This document shows, in pieces, positions 1 to 11,261 of a stretch of DNA of 64,000 bases. Source of the stretch: Saccharina japonica (taxonomy: Eukaryota; Sar; Phaeophyceae; Laminariales; Laminariaceae); the NCBI GenBank assembly GCA_008828725.1, contig MEHQ01002573.1, forward strand, positions 87,120 to 151,119, in the 5' to 3' direction. Numbering within the stretch: position 1 is the first letter of the stretch; each line of letters starts with the position of its first letter. The position numbers and the translations under genes were made by a program. The notes under the pieces were generated by a model. It saw only the letters and a list, made by a program, of their open reading frames with translations. It was not told the DNA's origin and searched no databases.

Positions 1-2
1 CC

Positions 3-2510
3 AACAAAGGTTTTATCACAGCTTGGTGGCCGCATTCGCTGCAGGCGATAACGTTTGGACCATCATTCAACGATCCCGTGGACAATATCGTCTGGCCGAC
101 TTGCCTCAAGCAGGTGGAGTTCGGTCGTTGCTTTAACCAACCAATCCGAGACATCGAGTGGCCGGCCTCGCTAGAGGTTTTGTCGTTCGGGACTCGTTTC
201 AACCAAGAGGTAGAACAAGTCGTGTGGCCGGTTTCTCTAAGGTGCCTGAAGTTCGGTAGTCGATTCGGCAAGCCTATCGACGGGGTAGTCTGGCCGCTTT
301 CGCTGCAATGTTTAACGCTCGGTGATTTATTCAATGAGTCGATCCACGATGTCGTTTGGCCGCCCTCGCTACAGCGTCTGGTGTTTGGGTGGAGCTTCAA
401 CCAGCTGATCAACCAAGCCAAATGGCCGACATCCTTGGAGCTGTTGGTGTTTGGCTATAACTTCAATCAACTCGTCCTGGAAGTCGCGTGGCCTGTCTCA
501 CTTCGGATTTTGACTTTCGGCTCTAAATTTAACCAGTCAGTCCGGGGCGTGGTGTGGCCATCTGCTTTGCAGCATTTGACGTTTGGGTCTGAGTTCAACC
601 AAGCGATCCAAGGAGTGGCATGGCCGTCCTCTTTGCTATGCTTATCGTTTGGATCGACCTTCAACCAGCCCATCGACAGGGTTGTTTGGCCCGCATCGCT
701 GAAGCATTTAACACTTGGGTCCAACTTTAACCAGTTTGTTACTGACGTTGTGTGGCCGATTGCGCTTGAGACCCTCGTGTTTGGCGACAGGTTTAACCAA
801 TCAATCACGAAGTCTGCGAGAGTTGTCGGTACGGAGAAACGCGTCGACGGGGTCGTGTGGCCGGATTCACTGAAGCACTTAACGTTTGGATCCACCTTCA
901 ACAAACCGCTCCGTGGATTAGCGTGGCCAGCGTCTCTTCAGAGTTTGACGTTTGGGTCCGACTTCAACCAAGAAATCGAGAGTGTTGTGTGGCCTGCATC
1001 GCTGCAAAGGTTGACCTTCGGGTATTTCTTCAATCAGCCTATCCATGGCGTCGTGTGGCCGTCCTCCCTGGTTAGTTTGGCGTTTGGAGTTGCGTTCAAT
1101 CATCCAATCGACAAGGTTGCGTGGCCGACATCCCTGCAGCGTTTGCGAATTGGAACCAGCTTTGACGATCCGATCCAAGGGGTTGTTTGCGATGCAGCGT
1201 ATAGGCTTAAATTGATGCCGGGGATGATCTTCAAGCGTGTTGTCGAAGCCGCCGTGTTGCCAGCCTCTCTAATACACCTCACGGTTTGGGCTGACCCAAC
1301 GTGGCCGATCGGCCGAGTGTTGTGGCCCCACTCCCTGCTATATTTGACGTTCGGCCCACGGTTCAATCAGCCAATAAGCCAAGTGTCTTGGCCTACCATG
1401 GTAAAGGTTATTTGGTTTGGGGAATTATTCAACCAGCCCATAGACCGCGTCGTGTGGCCGACGTTTCTCCACCGCCTGTCGTTCGGGGCTTGCTTCAATC
1501 AGCCGATTCAAGAGGTAAAGTGGCCGCCCTTGCTTCACTACATAGAATTCGGGAAACAATTCAACCGGGGTGTCGACAGTGGAGATTGGCTGTATTCTCT
1601 GGGGCAGGGGACATATGTTTCCGCCTTCAACCAGCCCATCCAACATTTGGCGTGGCCCACGTCCTTGCAGTGTGTGGTGTTTGGTTCCGGCTTCGACCAA
1701 CCGATCGAGAAGGTTGTGTGGCCCGAATCGCTACAGCGGTTGTGGTTTGGTGATAGCTTCAACCAGCCAGTGGATGGGGTCGTCTGGCCGAAATCGCTTC
1801 TCTGTTTAGCGTTGGGATCGAGTTTCACCGAGCCTATCGACAAGGTGACGTGGCCTGCATCGCTAAATCGTTTGGCGTTTGGGAGGAACGCTACCCGCCC
1901 TGTACAGGCAGTCGTGAATGCTGAATCGCTGAGAAGTCTGGTCAGAGGGTGGCCCGGCAAGCGACCGATTGAAGCCGCCATGTGGCCGTTCTCTCTGAAG
2001 CACTTAACGTTTTTGGTCGATTTGACTTTCCCGGTCGAAGCTGTGGTATGGCCCAATTCCCTGCTGTACTTGACGTTTGGACCAAACTTTAACCAGTCAA
2101 TCTGCAAAGTTAAGTGGCCGCCCATGCTGCACAGCATATTGTTTGGATTTAGCTTCAACCAACCTATCCACAATGTCACATGGCCTGCCCGGCTTAGACG
2201 CTTGTCGTTCGGAGCCTACTTCAACCAACCCATTCAAAATGTGGTGTGGCCGTCCTCGCTGCAGCGTTTGGAGTTTGGTGTTCTCTTCGACCAACCTATC
2301 GATCAGGTTGTGTGGCCAGATTCTCTTCGGTCTATTAAGTTCGGGTTACGGTTCAACCAGCCTATTGGTCAAGTTTCGTGGCCGGGTTTCCTAAAGGCCG
2401 TGGCATTCGGTTCCAAATTTGCCCAGCCCTTGGAAGGGGCCGTGTGGCCAAAGTCGTTGCGGAAACTGACGGTTGCTGGAGTCGACCGGCATTTCCATCA
2501 AATGGAGTAA
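3..2510 (+). CDS. FNIP-type leucine-rich repeat protein, 5' end outside window
   Basis: The frame is open from the first bases of the window to a TAA at 2508-2510, so the start lies upstream. The protein is almost wholly built from about 37 tandem 22-residue units with the pattern VVWPxSLxxLxFGxxFNQPI, matching the FNIP repeat class of leucine-rich repeats known from Dictyostelium and giant viruses. Each unit has an invariant-looking Trp-Pro followed by Ser-Leu. Units are eroded near bases 800-845 (an insertion), 1170-1310 and 1570-1620. The last residues after the final unit are a short charged tail. There is no signal peptide or membrane segment in the visible part. Such solenoids usually bind proteins; the partner is unknown. 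Long ORFs on the other strand and frames here are shadows of the repeat. Whether an F-box or another domain precedes the repeats cannot be seen. Confidence 0.9.
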   Translation, partial: NKGFITAWWPHSLQAITFGPSFNDPVDNIVWPTCLKQVEFGRCFNQPIRDIEWPASLEVLSFGTRFNQEVEQVVWPVSLRCLKFGSRFGKPIDGVVWPLSLQCLTLGDLFNESIHDVVWPPSLQRLVFGWSFNQLINQAKWPTSLELLVFGYNFNQLVLEVAWPVSLRILTFGSKFNQSVRGVVWPSALQHLTFGSEFNQAIQGVAWPSSLLCLSFGSTFNQPIDRVVWPASLKHLTLGSNFNQFVTDVVWPIALETLVFGDRFNQSITKSARVVGTEKRVDGVVWPDSLKHLTFGSTFNKPLRGLAWPASLQSLTFGSDFNQEIESVVWPASLQRLTFGYFFNQPIHGVVWPSSLVSLAFGVAFNHPIDKVAWPTSLQRLRIGTSFDDPIQGVVCDAAYRLKLMPGMIFKRVVEAAVLPASLIHLTVWADPTWPIGRVLWPHSLLYLTFGPRFNQPISQVSWPTMVKVIWFGELFNQPIDRVVWPTFLHRLSFGACFNQPIQEVKWPPLLHYIEFGKQFNRGVDSGDWLYSLGQGTYVSAFNQPIQHLAWPTSLQCVVFGSGFDQPIEKVVWPESLQRLWFGDSFNQPVDGVVWPKSLLCLALGSSFTEPIDKVTWPASLNRLAFGRNATRPVQAVVNAESLRSLVRGWPGKRPIEAAMWPFSLKHLTFLVDLTFPVEAVVWPNSLLYLTFGPNFNQSICKVKWPPMLHSILFGFSFNQPIHNVTWPARLRRLSFGAYFNQPIQNVVWPSSLQRLEFGVLFDQPIDQVVWPDSLRSIKFGLRFNQPIGQVSWPGFLKAVAFGSKFAQPLEGAVWPKSLRKLTVAGVDRHFHQME

Positions 2511-2775
2511 CCGACGAGCCACAATCAACTGCTGTTTTCGTGTGCGTCGGATCACCCCACGAATGTACTATAGTGTGGTAGGGATTACTAAGGTGTTTGT
2601 AGGACCTGTACTGTCGGTTCGGGATTGATTTAGGCCGCCGCAGGGCCTGCCTCTCTGCATGCTTCCACACTAGTTTGGAAAGCAACGACTGACGGGAAAA
2701 CTGCATTTGGGTAGCCTTTCTGCTAGAGAAAAGAGCGCCGCTTTGCTGGGTGTAGTGCTTCAACTCTCCCTTTTG

Positions 2776-2826
2776 CAGCAAGTAGTTTGGCCGCCCCGTC
2801 TGTCAGACAGGACGTTTTGTGTTGGG
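2776..2826 (+). pseudogene. Remnant of one FNIP-like repeat unit
   Basis: About 265 bases after the stop of the FNIP gene, one frame reads QQVVWPPRLSDRTFCVG. This lines up with the unit VVWPxSLxxLTFG of the gene upstream (VVWP, Leu, Thr-Phe and Gly in register). It lies in otherwise non-coding sequence. It may be a decayed unit from a once longer repeat tract, or chance; only one unit is visible. Confidence 0.35.
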
Positions 2827-5800
2827 TCTCGTCAACGAATACATATGTGCTCGTGGTGTTCGGGCCTGTGGGGCAAGACATTATCTGTGGACTTGGCGTT
2901 GAATGAAGTGTGGAAAACGTTGGGTCAACATAGTAATAAAGGTTGCTGAGATATGGCGTTGTGTGTAACTGGGTGTTTTCAATGGCGATTCTGTGTATCG
3001 TGGGATATGTTGCCCTGCGAAAACACTGTTCATACTGCCAACAATGTGTTTCGCCTTTGCGAGGCACTGTCACCGGCAAAATGGACGTGTAGGGCTAGGG
3101 GTGTGTAAATGTCGTCTTGATGTTCTGCGTAGATGCAGTGCTATGGAAGGTTGCAGGTAAAGAAAGGAGAGGGTAGTGGGATGTGGGCGTCGAAGGGGTG
3201 CGAGTCCAGAATAACAAGCTGTGCACGCAGCATGTCAAGTCAACATCAGTTTGGATATCGTTGACGTGTAAAGAGCTGAAATTTGATATCCCGGGGCAAG
3301 GTTCCACTTCGACAACGCTGTGAAATCTGAACGAGATATTGCTATTATTATCTCCACTACTTCTTTCCAAGGTGGAATGTCCCCTGCAGTGTCCTGTTGT
3401 TTTGTAGTGCTATCGCTTCGGTCAAATTGCATTCATTTGCGTTTTTCATGCGTTCGTTTTGTTTGTTTGTTTTTGTGTGGAGTTGTATTTGTTTATGATG
3501 TCGACGGGTGTACGTCGAGAGAAGAGACCAAGTGTGCGCACAATTGTAGATCGACTGAACGACACGTTTATTGTGTGCACGGTTTTTCTTTGCTTCCAGT
3601 GGATCTTCTCCTATGCTTTTCTGTATGTACATGTATATTGCTACGTTTTTTACTCTAGTTTTTCGTGTGGTTTCTGTTTTACTTGATTTATGTCTTCATT
3701 TGGCTAATGTTATCAAGGCTGTGACACTGATACATTACGGTTTATATCATGGGTGCAAGTACTGAATACGCACGTAGAAGGACAGGGGTGCCTGCGTGGC
3801 GGCGACAGCCTCGGCATTGGCGGTGCTTCTGTGGTAGTCGCAGTTTCTTGAATACATATATACCGCTGAAATTTCCTTGCTGTGGCAGTCGCCTCTGCGG
3901 GTGCTACCCCAGTAGGTGTTGGCGGCATTGAATTGAAATCGCCGCCTTGCAAAGACGATGACGAAGCAGCTACAGTAGCGTCTAAACACTGGTGGGAAGT
4001 GATGAAACTGCGTATAGTGTTGATTAATTTCGTGCAAGTCGATGGTATTAGTGGTGTTTGTACTGATACACACTATAGTTTTGACGACGCTGCTGGGGGG
4101 CGCTCACCGCGTGGTTTGACAACTTGTATCGGACTGGTACACGTATCCCTGTGTTAGTCTGAGCCTCAATGCAGTCGACTTTACACGCCATGTGTAGTAT
4201 AGCGCGAGCGCAGTGTTCGTATATGCGGCGCGAACATAAGACTAAAAGCTGTCTCCCCTGAGTGCATATTGTATCAAAGTTGACAAGCGTGGTTGTACGT
4301 CTCTCAATTGTTAATAGGTTGACGAGCGTCGTTGTAGTGCGTCTGTTTGCAGGATGGTCATGCAAGCATTCTATACGCTTGAAAAGAGGCGCATTTGATG
4401 AACCCCTGCGGTCCGGGAAGTACCCTGGGTCGTGGCCTTATCTTCGCTTGGTCTTGGCCGGGTATATTCGTCGACCTACCGACGAGTTTTGTTACGGACC
4501 GAGTCATATTTCTCTCGACCGTGATCCGAGTCACTTGTTCATCTCCCACAGCGGTCGTCCAATATTTTGGTATCGTCACTCAACACGACTCGTCAAGGGT
4601 TCCCGTGTCAATCTAGGCAGAGGGAATATTAAGGTTTGTCGTTCTTGGTCTGCCTCTTCTACAAGTGACAGAACGATTTACAGCAGTGACTGTCTTGAAC
4701 TTTCTCTTGACGACATCGGCGTATGGTATCTGGCCTGCTACGGGGTCATGTGAGGTGTGAGACGGGTTCGCCTCATGTGCGAAGGGTTTACGTCGTTCAA
4801 TTTACCGTCGCGTGCCCTCGAGTCTGCACCGTTGAAATAGTAGGTAATCACTGTGTAGACTCGTTTTCAGTATTGTTTTTTCCATGCCACAATGTCACAG
4901 GTAGTCATCGACTCCAATCTCCGGGTTAGGCATGGAAATACTTCAGTGTACGTCGAAGGATACGCATATGTACCAGGATCGACACTATCAATAGAAAGTA
5001 GCTGTACTGCACCATGCTTAGCGGACGTTACGTGGGAATACAAAACAGACTCTACAAAACGACGAAAGTACATAATGCATTCCAAATCACTGATAATGAC
5101 GTTCTCACGTCCACTACAACCTAGAATATAACCCGTGGTTACTAAACAGAATACCCAAAAGCGTCCCGACCTCCGAAATCAAGCGCAACATATCACATGC
5201 ACCGTACAACAGTACCAGTGCGGCAAACCCAACCGTACGGGGTATACAATGACCGTACCTGAGCAACGATCAGAAAACGCCCAAAGAGTACGGAGAAGGA
5301 CAGATAAAAAAACAAAAGTAGCCCGAAGAACACGCATGAAACGCCTGTCGACGGTGCTGAAAAGTGCAGCTAAATATTAAAAATGCTGAAAATTACAAAC
5401 GAAAGGGTAATTGAAACCAAACAATGTATAACGCAGCGCGAAGCTGCCGAATCCGTAGGAAAAGTACTATCGGCCCTTTGTCCACCTCGGTGATCCAAGA
5501 GGAGCGCGACAATACATTAGCAAAGGAAATATAAAACGGTTGTAGAGATATAGACCCCGAGAAAATACAGATATATTCCACCAAAAACATAGGGTGGTGC
5601 GGCCCACGCAGAGGGGCAGAGTGCGGTAGGAACTTATAGCCTAACCCAACATAAGAATGTCAGGTATTTTAACACTGTAACCAAACATCGATGGTCGTCT
5701 CAACTCGATTGTCGGCCGTGTCTACGTTTCGGCGGGTTATAATGCGATACTGGCTGGCCTGGCCACTCCTGCTACTCCTACGTATAGAGCGCTCCACCAC

Positions 5801-6160
5801 TCAAACCACCACGCGGGCCTGGGTTTAATAGAATTTGACCTTTCAGCGCAGTTTAACCCCGGGAGCTCGTAGTTCGTTTTATTCAAATCGTCTCCCGTGA
5901 CTAGCACGCGGTTGAAACGTTTTTCTGGCATTTCCTGGATGTGTTCCCAGCCACGTGCAGTAGCGTACATGTGCTACGCTTGTGTGTGCAACCTAAACAG
6001 GTATTGATCGTGTGCAGTCCGAAAAATGATCGATCGCGTTCGAAGAAACGTATCAAGTCGCGCTCCTGGCCCCCGACTAGACCCCATCGGCCCCGACTTC
6101 CCAAGGCGGCACTCGTGTGGTAAACCGCTCGACAAACACGCGGCCAGCTCGACGGTGTAA
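2827..6160. other. No recognisable gene
   Basis: Many short ORFs occur in all frames but none has coding character, a family motif or supported splice sites. The part from about 5,100 to 5,620 is rich in A and C on the plus strand. I see no RNA gene or mobile element here. Confidence 0.5.
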
Positions 6161-6167
6161 AAGCCTA

Positions 6168-6690
6168 CCTTTGGGAATGCGCCTGGGTACGATTGTAACG
6201 CGGTACCCGCTGTATGAAATTGTGGATCATGTTGCCTAACGAATGAGGCGTGCCGTACGCGTCAGCTTCACACAGAATACGTTGTATCAAACATCGGTGT
6301 TGGCGCAAGCGAGGATAAATGTCAAGAGCTCCCAAAAATGGTGGTGTTTTGCCAACCACAACAACGAGTGTTCTAGCACCCGGCAGAAGCAAAAGCCTTC
6401 AATTTACAATACTGTAAGCCCGCACACCCAACCTTTGGGAATTCGTCTGAGTACGATGTGTAACGCGGTACCCGCTGTATGGAATTGTGGACCCTGTTTC
6501 CTAACGAATGAGGTGTGCACTACGCGCCAGTTTTAACCAGAATACTTCGTATCAAACATCGGTATTGGCGCAGGCGAGGATAGATGTCAAGAGCTCCAGA
6601 AAATGGTGGTGCTTGGCCAACCACAGCAACGAGTGTTCTAGCCCCCCCCGGCAACGAACGCCTTCAATTCACAATAGAATAAGCCCCCCG
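6168..6690 (+). repeat. Tandem duplication, two units of 264 bp
   Basis: The first unit runs from the CCTTTGGGAATGCG at 6168 to 6431 and the second begins with CCTTTGGGAATTCG at 6432. Shared landmarks in the same order are GTAACGCGGTACCCGCTGTATG, the CTAACGAATGAGG block, ATCAAACATCGG, GTCAAGAGCTCC and the end TAAGCCC. The copies differ by scattered substitutions and small indels. The short ORFs that appear in both units do not look like protein genes. Confidence 0.85.
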
Positions 6691-7195
6691 TAACAGCGTA
6701 CCGCCATGTTTGCCCCAATATGGATGCTCCTCGCTGCAAGGGCTTTCTTCTCCGAATCCGCCTCTTTGACGTGGCCCTTTGAGTGGTGATTTTCGCACCC
6801 AGAAGGCAAAGCGCCGCCGGAGGCAAACAATACGCAATTTTGCTTCAATTTACGCAAGAGAAGCGCAAACAATATGGCCTAGATTCACATAAGTTTCGAA
6901 CGAAAAACACAAACAAAATACTTCAGTTTACACAAGAAATTCACAAACAAACAACAAGTACAACCCATGTACCAGGTAGATCTACCCCGGACTTGAGGAA
7001 CGGGACACCAAGTGTTGGAGTCGCAATACTACCTGGCGGGGATACGAGCGAAAAAGCGAACTCACTACCAAGATGATAGCGGTGCAAACAATATCCTCAG
7101 AAGAAAAGGTTGTGGATCCCTCCGTGATGTTATTCGTTTATTAACGTCTCTCCCAACCTTGCGCGAAACGCGCGCGTCGATGATGACGGCAAGTC

Positions 7196-7420
7196 TCAGG
7201 GCTTAGGGTTAGGGTTTTTCGATCTGAGCGGCTTGCTGCGCCTCTGCCCGTGCTTCACGCGGTAGAGCACCGTTTTGGCGTCGGGTGCACTCGCCAAGGT
7301 GGTCAGCGGGCCGATAATGCCCAAACCTTCGCCGACGGAATCTCCGCCCTCAGCGTTGGCATTGGGTGCGTCAGGGCTGACGCTGTCGGCACCGTCGAGA
7401 GAGATGGGCTGTTCCGCCAT
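7196..7420 (-). CDS. Small acidic-to-basic ORF of 74 aa, hypothetical
   Basis: Reading from ATG at 7420 to TGA at 7196, the ORF begins MAEQPISLDGADSVSP, continues with an Asp/Ala/Gly-rich stretch, then GIIGPLTTLASAP and a basic tail ending RSKNPNPKP. It is richer in G and C than its surroundings and codon third positions look biased, which argues for real coding. The last residues are encoded by telomere-like CCCTAA units. It could be a first or last exon rather than a complete gene, since GT dinucleotides that could serve as donors lie within it. No family is recognised. A tRNA-like repeat lies directly upstream on the same strand. Confidence 0.4.
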   Translation of the reverse strand: MAEQPISLDGADSVSPDAPNANAEGGDSVGEGLGIIGPLTTLASAPDAKTVLYRVKHGQRRSKPLRSKNPNPKP

Positions 7421-7430
7421 GTGTGCGTGT

Positions 7431-7502
7431 GAGGGTATTACCTGCTGAGCTATAGGGGTATAAGATCGATCGATTACCCAGCCCAGGGTAATTCTTATAA
7501 CG
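7431..7502 (-). repeat. tRNA-like repeat, copy 1 (box A half)
   Basis: This 72-bp block matches 7696-7767 closely. Read on the minus strand it contains TAGCTCAGCAGGT, a good RNA polymerase III box A. No box B follows, because the sequence then diverges into the small ORF at 7196-7420. It looks like the left part of a tRNA-derived SINE. Confidence 0.5.
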
Positions 7503-7650
7503 CTCCCCCCCCCTCTGAACGGCGGGATATTTGGGACGTCGGTACCGTATACGGCCGTACGTTGACCTACCCGCTTCGTTTCAATACCTGGGGAACCAGG
7601 GAGACGTGTTATTTGGGGACGCACGCGCAAGCGTTTCCGAAAAAAGAAAC

Positions 7651-7767
7651 GTTCGAAGTGAGATTCGAACCCGTGTCCTCGACGACGTCAAATGTGAAGG
7701 TATAACCTGCTGAGCTACAGGGGTAAAAGATCGAACGATTACCCAGCCCAGGGCAATCCTTATAACA
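7651..7767 (-). repeat. tRNA-derived SINE-like element, copy 2
   Basis: On the minus strand this carries box A (TAGCTCAGCAGGT, about 7706-7718) and box B (GGTTCGAATCT, about 7660-7671) some 33 bases apart, followed by a run of T (TTTCTTTTTT) suited to pol III termination. The cloverleaf arms pair poorly, so it is not a working tRNA as far as I can fold it by eye. The upstream 72 bp are repeated at 7431-7502, as expected of a dispersed SINE family. Confidence 0.5.
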
Positions 7768-7889
7768 TTCGTGTGTGTGTGGATCTCCCGGTGTGCGCTG
7801 CAGTGTCACAGGGCATGTGAGGGTATCCGCAGCCCGCAGCAATTAACGTTAAAAGCTGTACCCCGCATAAGAAAAACCTTCCTATAGTT

Positions 7890-8170
7890 AAGGAAACCCA
7901 ATAAGTCGGAAAGTCGGCACCACCGTTTCACGACTGACTATTAGTCCGACTAATAACTAGTCGGCGACTTAAGTCGTGCCGGCTCACAGCCCTAGTAGAT
8001 AAATATTTCGAGGGTTTGCCCGATCAATTTCACTGTAGAAAGCCAGGAATCTCCAGTCGGAATTCCGTTTTTTTCCGATTTCATCGGCAAAAGTGGTTGG
8101 AAACAAATCTGAGACGTGTCCACGTATTGCCTTGGCTGAAATCTGTTTCAATCCACTTTCAGAACAAGGA
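7890..8170. repeat. Fold-back sequences
   Basis: Two imperfect inverted repeats are visible. One pairs AGTCGGCAC (near 7910) with GTGCCGGCT (near 7976) around alternating ACTAGT/GACTAAT motifs. The other pairs AAAGTGGTTGGAAACAAATCT (about 8092-8113) with a reverse complement at about 8139-8160. They may be remnants of fold-back elements. No target duplication is evident. Confidence 0.4.
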
Positions 8171-8239
8171 GGCGACCCCCGATTCAACAATAAAAAAGCT
8201 GAGTAAAACAATCTAAAATACTTTTAAAATATACCTAGC

Positions 8240-9290
8240 TTTTTTCTGGGAACCCCAAGGGGAAAAAAAAAAGGAATCGGGCCATCTTAGTCGCCTGGAT
8301 CAGGGCTTTTCCACTGTGTATTTCATGATACGTGGATGTACGTCACACCTGTGTGTGTTGCCTTCCGTTCTTCCTACTCAACCACATCAGTACACCCAGT
8401 GCCTGTCCTGATTCCTAATCGTAGATATATTCAGATTATGTGGTCGCAGACTGTAACATAAAGAAAACCCAAAACAAAATATACGCGAAAGAATGGGTAA
8501 AGCAAGTGAGATGCTAACGTACCGGGTACGAGAACACAACGACACGAGCCAAACCAAAAATTGAGAGATAGTAAATAACGAATTCTGAAATGAAACATAA
8601 TACGAATGACGCAGGGAGACAGAAGAAGCGCCCATAGAAGAAAAGCACACGTGCGCAAGAGGAACAGATAACTGCTGCACGGGCGAGGCAACACGAAAAA
8701 GAGGAAGACACCGGCATAGGGCGGAAACAAAGAAAGGGAAAAACAAGGCAAAAACCAAGAAAGAACACACGAGAGAGGGAAAGAGAAAAAACGTTCTCAA
8801 GGCGATGGTAATAACAAGTTCCCGTCTCTGCTACAAAAACCGATACGGGGACCATGTCACACCTTTTACCATCTCCTTCCTACTCTAAAGAAAAACGGTG
8901 TCAAGAGCCGGTAGTACCTCCGCCGCGCCCCCCCCCCCAGTGAACACTTCAACAAGAAACAAACAAACTTGAATAAACTAATATTAGAATTCGAGTGGAA
9001 CAACTTAAATCTGTTACCTCACTTAGCATTGTGAAAATTTGATCGGACGGACTATACAAAGCACGGATAATACCTATATACGACGCATTATTTGTCAAAC
9101 GCACCTGTTACACACTCTTACACAGTCCGCCCTATCATTGGGAGGCGAAATATACAAGAAAAACAACAATATTACATTGGTATGGGCTAGGAAGGCCGGT
9201 AATTACCAGAGCTGTATAGGTATAGTTGGTCCGTTTTCGTATATCTTGGATGGCATTCATATTCGGGGTATTTATGGCATCTGAGGGCTA
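8240..9290. other. No recognisable gene; purine-rich plus strand
   Basis: From 8,387 to 8,855 the plus strand is dominated by A and G, which leaves three overlapping frames of the minus strand open with Phe/Leu/Ser-rich translations. This is a composition effect. A run of C occurs at 8,928-8,938. Confidence 0.5.
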
Positions 9291-9296
9291 TCGTAC

Positions 9297-10299
9297 AACA
9301 CGGAAGAAATCACACCCCCCTTAAATAACACACCCCTACAAAGAAGCACACCGGGTGATATGTGTTTTACTTCGTTTATTACCGTCACTTTTTCACCGGG
9401 GGTAAGTTAGACAACACACCCCCTGCTACATGTGTACGCCTGAAAATAGTGTCAAACTTCACAATGATCACACCACTTCTGGTAGATGGAAATCATACAC
9501 AATTCACAATCAACCCGCACGGGTATGGACACCAGCATGGAGGCAACTGCTGGGCCCCCTCACTGAGAGCCGAACGAGCTTGTGGCTTCGACCCCTCCTG
9601 TAGCTGCTGCTGCCGCGCCTCGGGTGACGATCATGTCGTCTTTCTCTGGGACCAGCGCGCTTACCGGTACTGGCACTAACGTTATGACGTTTCCTACGTC
9701 CACCGTGTGCCAAGCCCCGGCTTCTGGTACCGGTACCGACGAAGAACCCGAAGCACTTGCGGTGCGACCCTCGGGATTTGTTCGATGAGTACCTGTGTGG
9801 TACCGGTACCGGTAACCGTTTTGTGGTATGTATGGTAGCAAGGCAAGGAGTTTTGCTGTTATCCCCGGGTTTCAAGCGTTTGCCATACCATCACCGCAAT
9901 ACGTGAGAATAGAAAAACAAATTGGTTTTAGACGAAGCTTGTCATGCGTTAGCACATCATCCCTTGCTAACATACCCCCTGCATTCTGGCCGGGGTCTGT
10001 TCACACTCACCCCCTAGCAATCAGTGACGTACCGTTATCACACCCTCTCAATACCACACACCCTGAATCTGATCGGGGTCTGTTCACTCTCCTTATCAAC
10101 CGATACTGTAATATTGCCGTTAGCTCACCCCGTCGTTGTCACACCCTCTAGTTACCACACCCTCTAGCTGCAGAGCTCTCGTGCATGGTGTTTATCGCCG
10201 GGGATGCGTTAGATAGCACACCCCACAACAACACCACACCCGGTGACAATATTTTTTAATGCCTGAATATTATCACCGGGGTGTGCTTCCTTCCGTGTT
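9297..10299. mobile_element. Candidate 1.0-kb non-autonomous element with inverted ends
   Basis: The left end reads AACACGGAAGAAATCACACC and the right end, reverse complemented, reads AACACGGAAGGAAGCACACC. That is an inverted repeat of about 22 bp with few mismatches. A second hairpin sits just inside the right end (about 10,238-10,291), where ACACCCGGTGACAATATT faces AATATTATCACCGGGGTGT. CACACCC and its complement recur many times inside, like subterminal transposase-binding repeats. A GC-rich stretch at 9,530-9,830 with GGTACCGGTACC palindromes looks different from the rest and may be captured sequence. No transposase ORF is visible. The target duplication is not clear (possibly TA). Confidence 0.5.
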
Positions 10300-11255
10300 A
10301 TACAGTAAACTTGAAGCCCATCGAGGCAGATATCATCTGGCTCGGGGGTTAGTATAAACTTCTTCTCTTTTACGCTTGATTCTACGGAAAGTGAGTAACA
10401 CCAAGGATGCTTAATAGACAAACCTGCAAGGGGATAATCTGTGTCTCACCCAATTATATAACATAAACCCGAAGAGGTACCGGCACTCCAGGTATTGTGA
10501 CAAAGGTATACACCCTCACGCCAGGTATTATGGCACGGGGCGTACATAACTTAAAGAAGTTTCGGGTACGCGTATAAATGTCGTACAGAACACACAGAAG
10601 TTCTGGTTACGGGTGAAAGTGTCGGACATAACTCACATAAGTTATTTGTAGAGTAATACACGTACAAATACCCCGGGTATGGGTTTCTAGGCACCCTACC
10701 GAACCTAGCTTTCAAAATTGAACCTGATAATATGTTGTTGACGCAGCGTGATACAAACTCCCGTCGCCGTACGTACATATCGAGAAGAAAAAAATCAACA
10801 ACGTTTTTAAGACCAGTTAAGACTGCAAATAAGTAGTCATTCATTCGAGTGGCAATCAGCGGGTGTAAAAATGGAAAAACAAGTACGCGAAGGTGTGCCA
10901 CCGTACGATAGCAACAGCCTCATTGCTATATAAACACTTGGACCACCGGAGAATGGATAGTCGTCGACTTGGACCGCTTGGTTGGCTTGTACGAGGGTTT
11001 TATGTTCACCTTTGGGCAAGTGGTTCAACCCATACTTCCACAAGGATGGGTGGGTATCGATTCACCTGCTGCTGCAGCTTGTGCAGCGAACGAACGGCTG
11101 AGCCGCGGGTACGACAGTGTAAATTGACATCGTGTCGTGAAAATGGTTCATGTCTAACTTGAATGCAGGGCAATTATTTTGTACTTTCGAAGACGACTGC
11201 GAGCGTGCTGAGGAAACTATGAAAACGTCTAGATACTGCTGTGTGTATACATACA
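10300..11255. other. No recognisable gene
   Basis: Short ORFs only, with no motif, splice-site pair or repeat that I can support. Confidence 0.45.
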
Positions 11256-11261
11256 GTTTAA

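Noticed and set aside
467-2394. Long ORFs on both strands overlapping the FNIP gene
   Set aside because: They follow the 66-bp period of the repeat and are shadows of the real frame; only the main plus-strand frame gives the FNIP pattern.
7202-7217. Chromosome end marked by TTAGGG units
   Set aside because: Only about two units are present, internal to the sequence, with ordinary DNA on both sides.
8387-8855. Three overlapping minus-strand ORFs of 106-137 aa, hydrophobic
   Set aside because: All three frames are open at once because the plus strand is purine-rich. There is no single favoured frame, and no motif.
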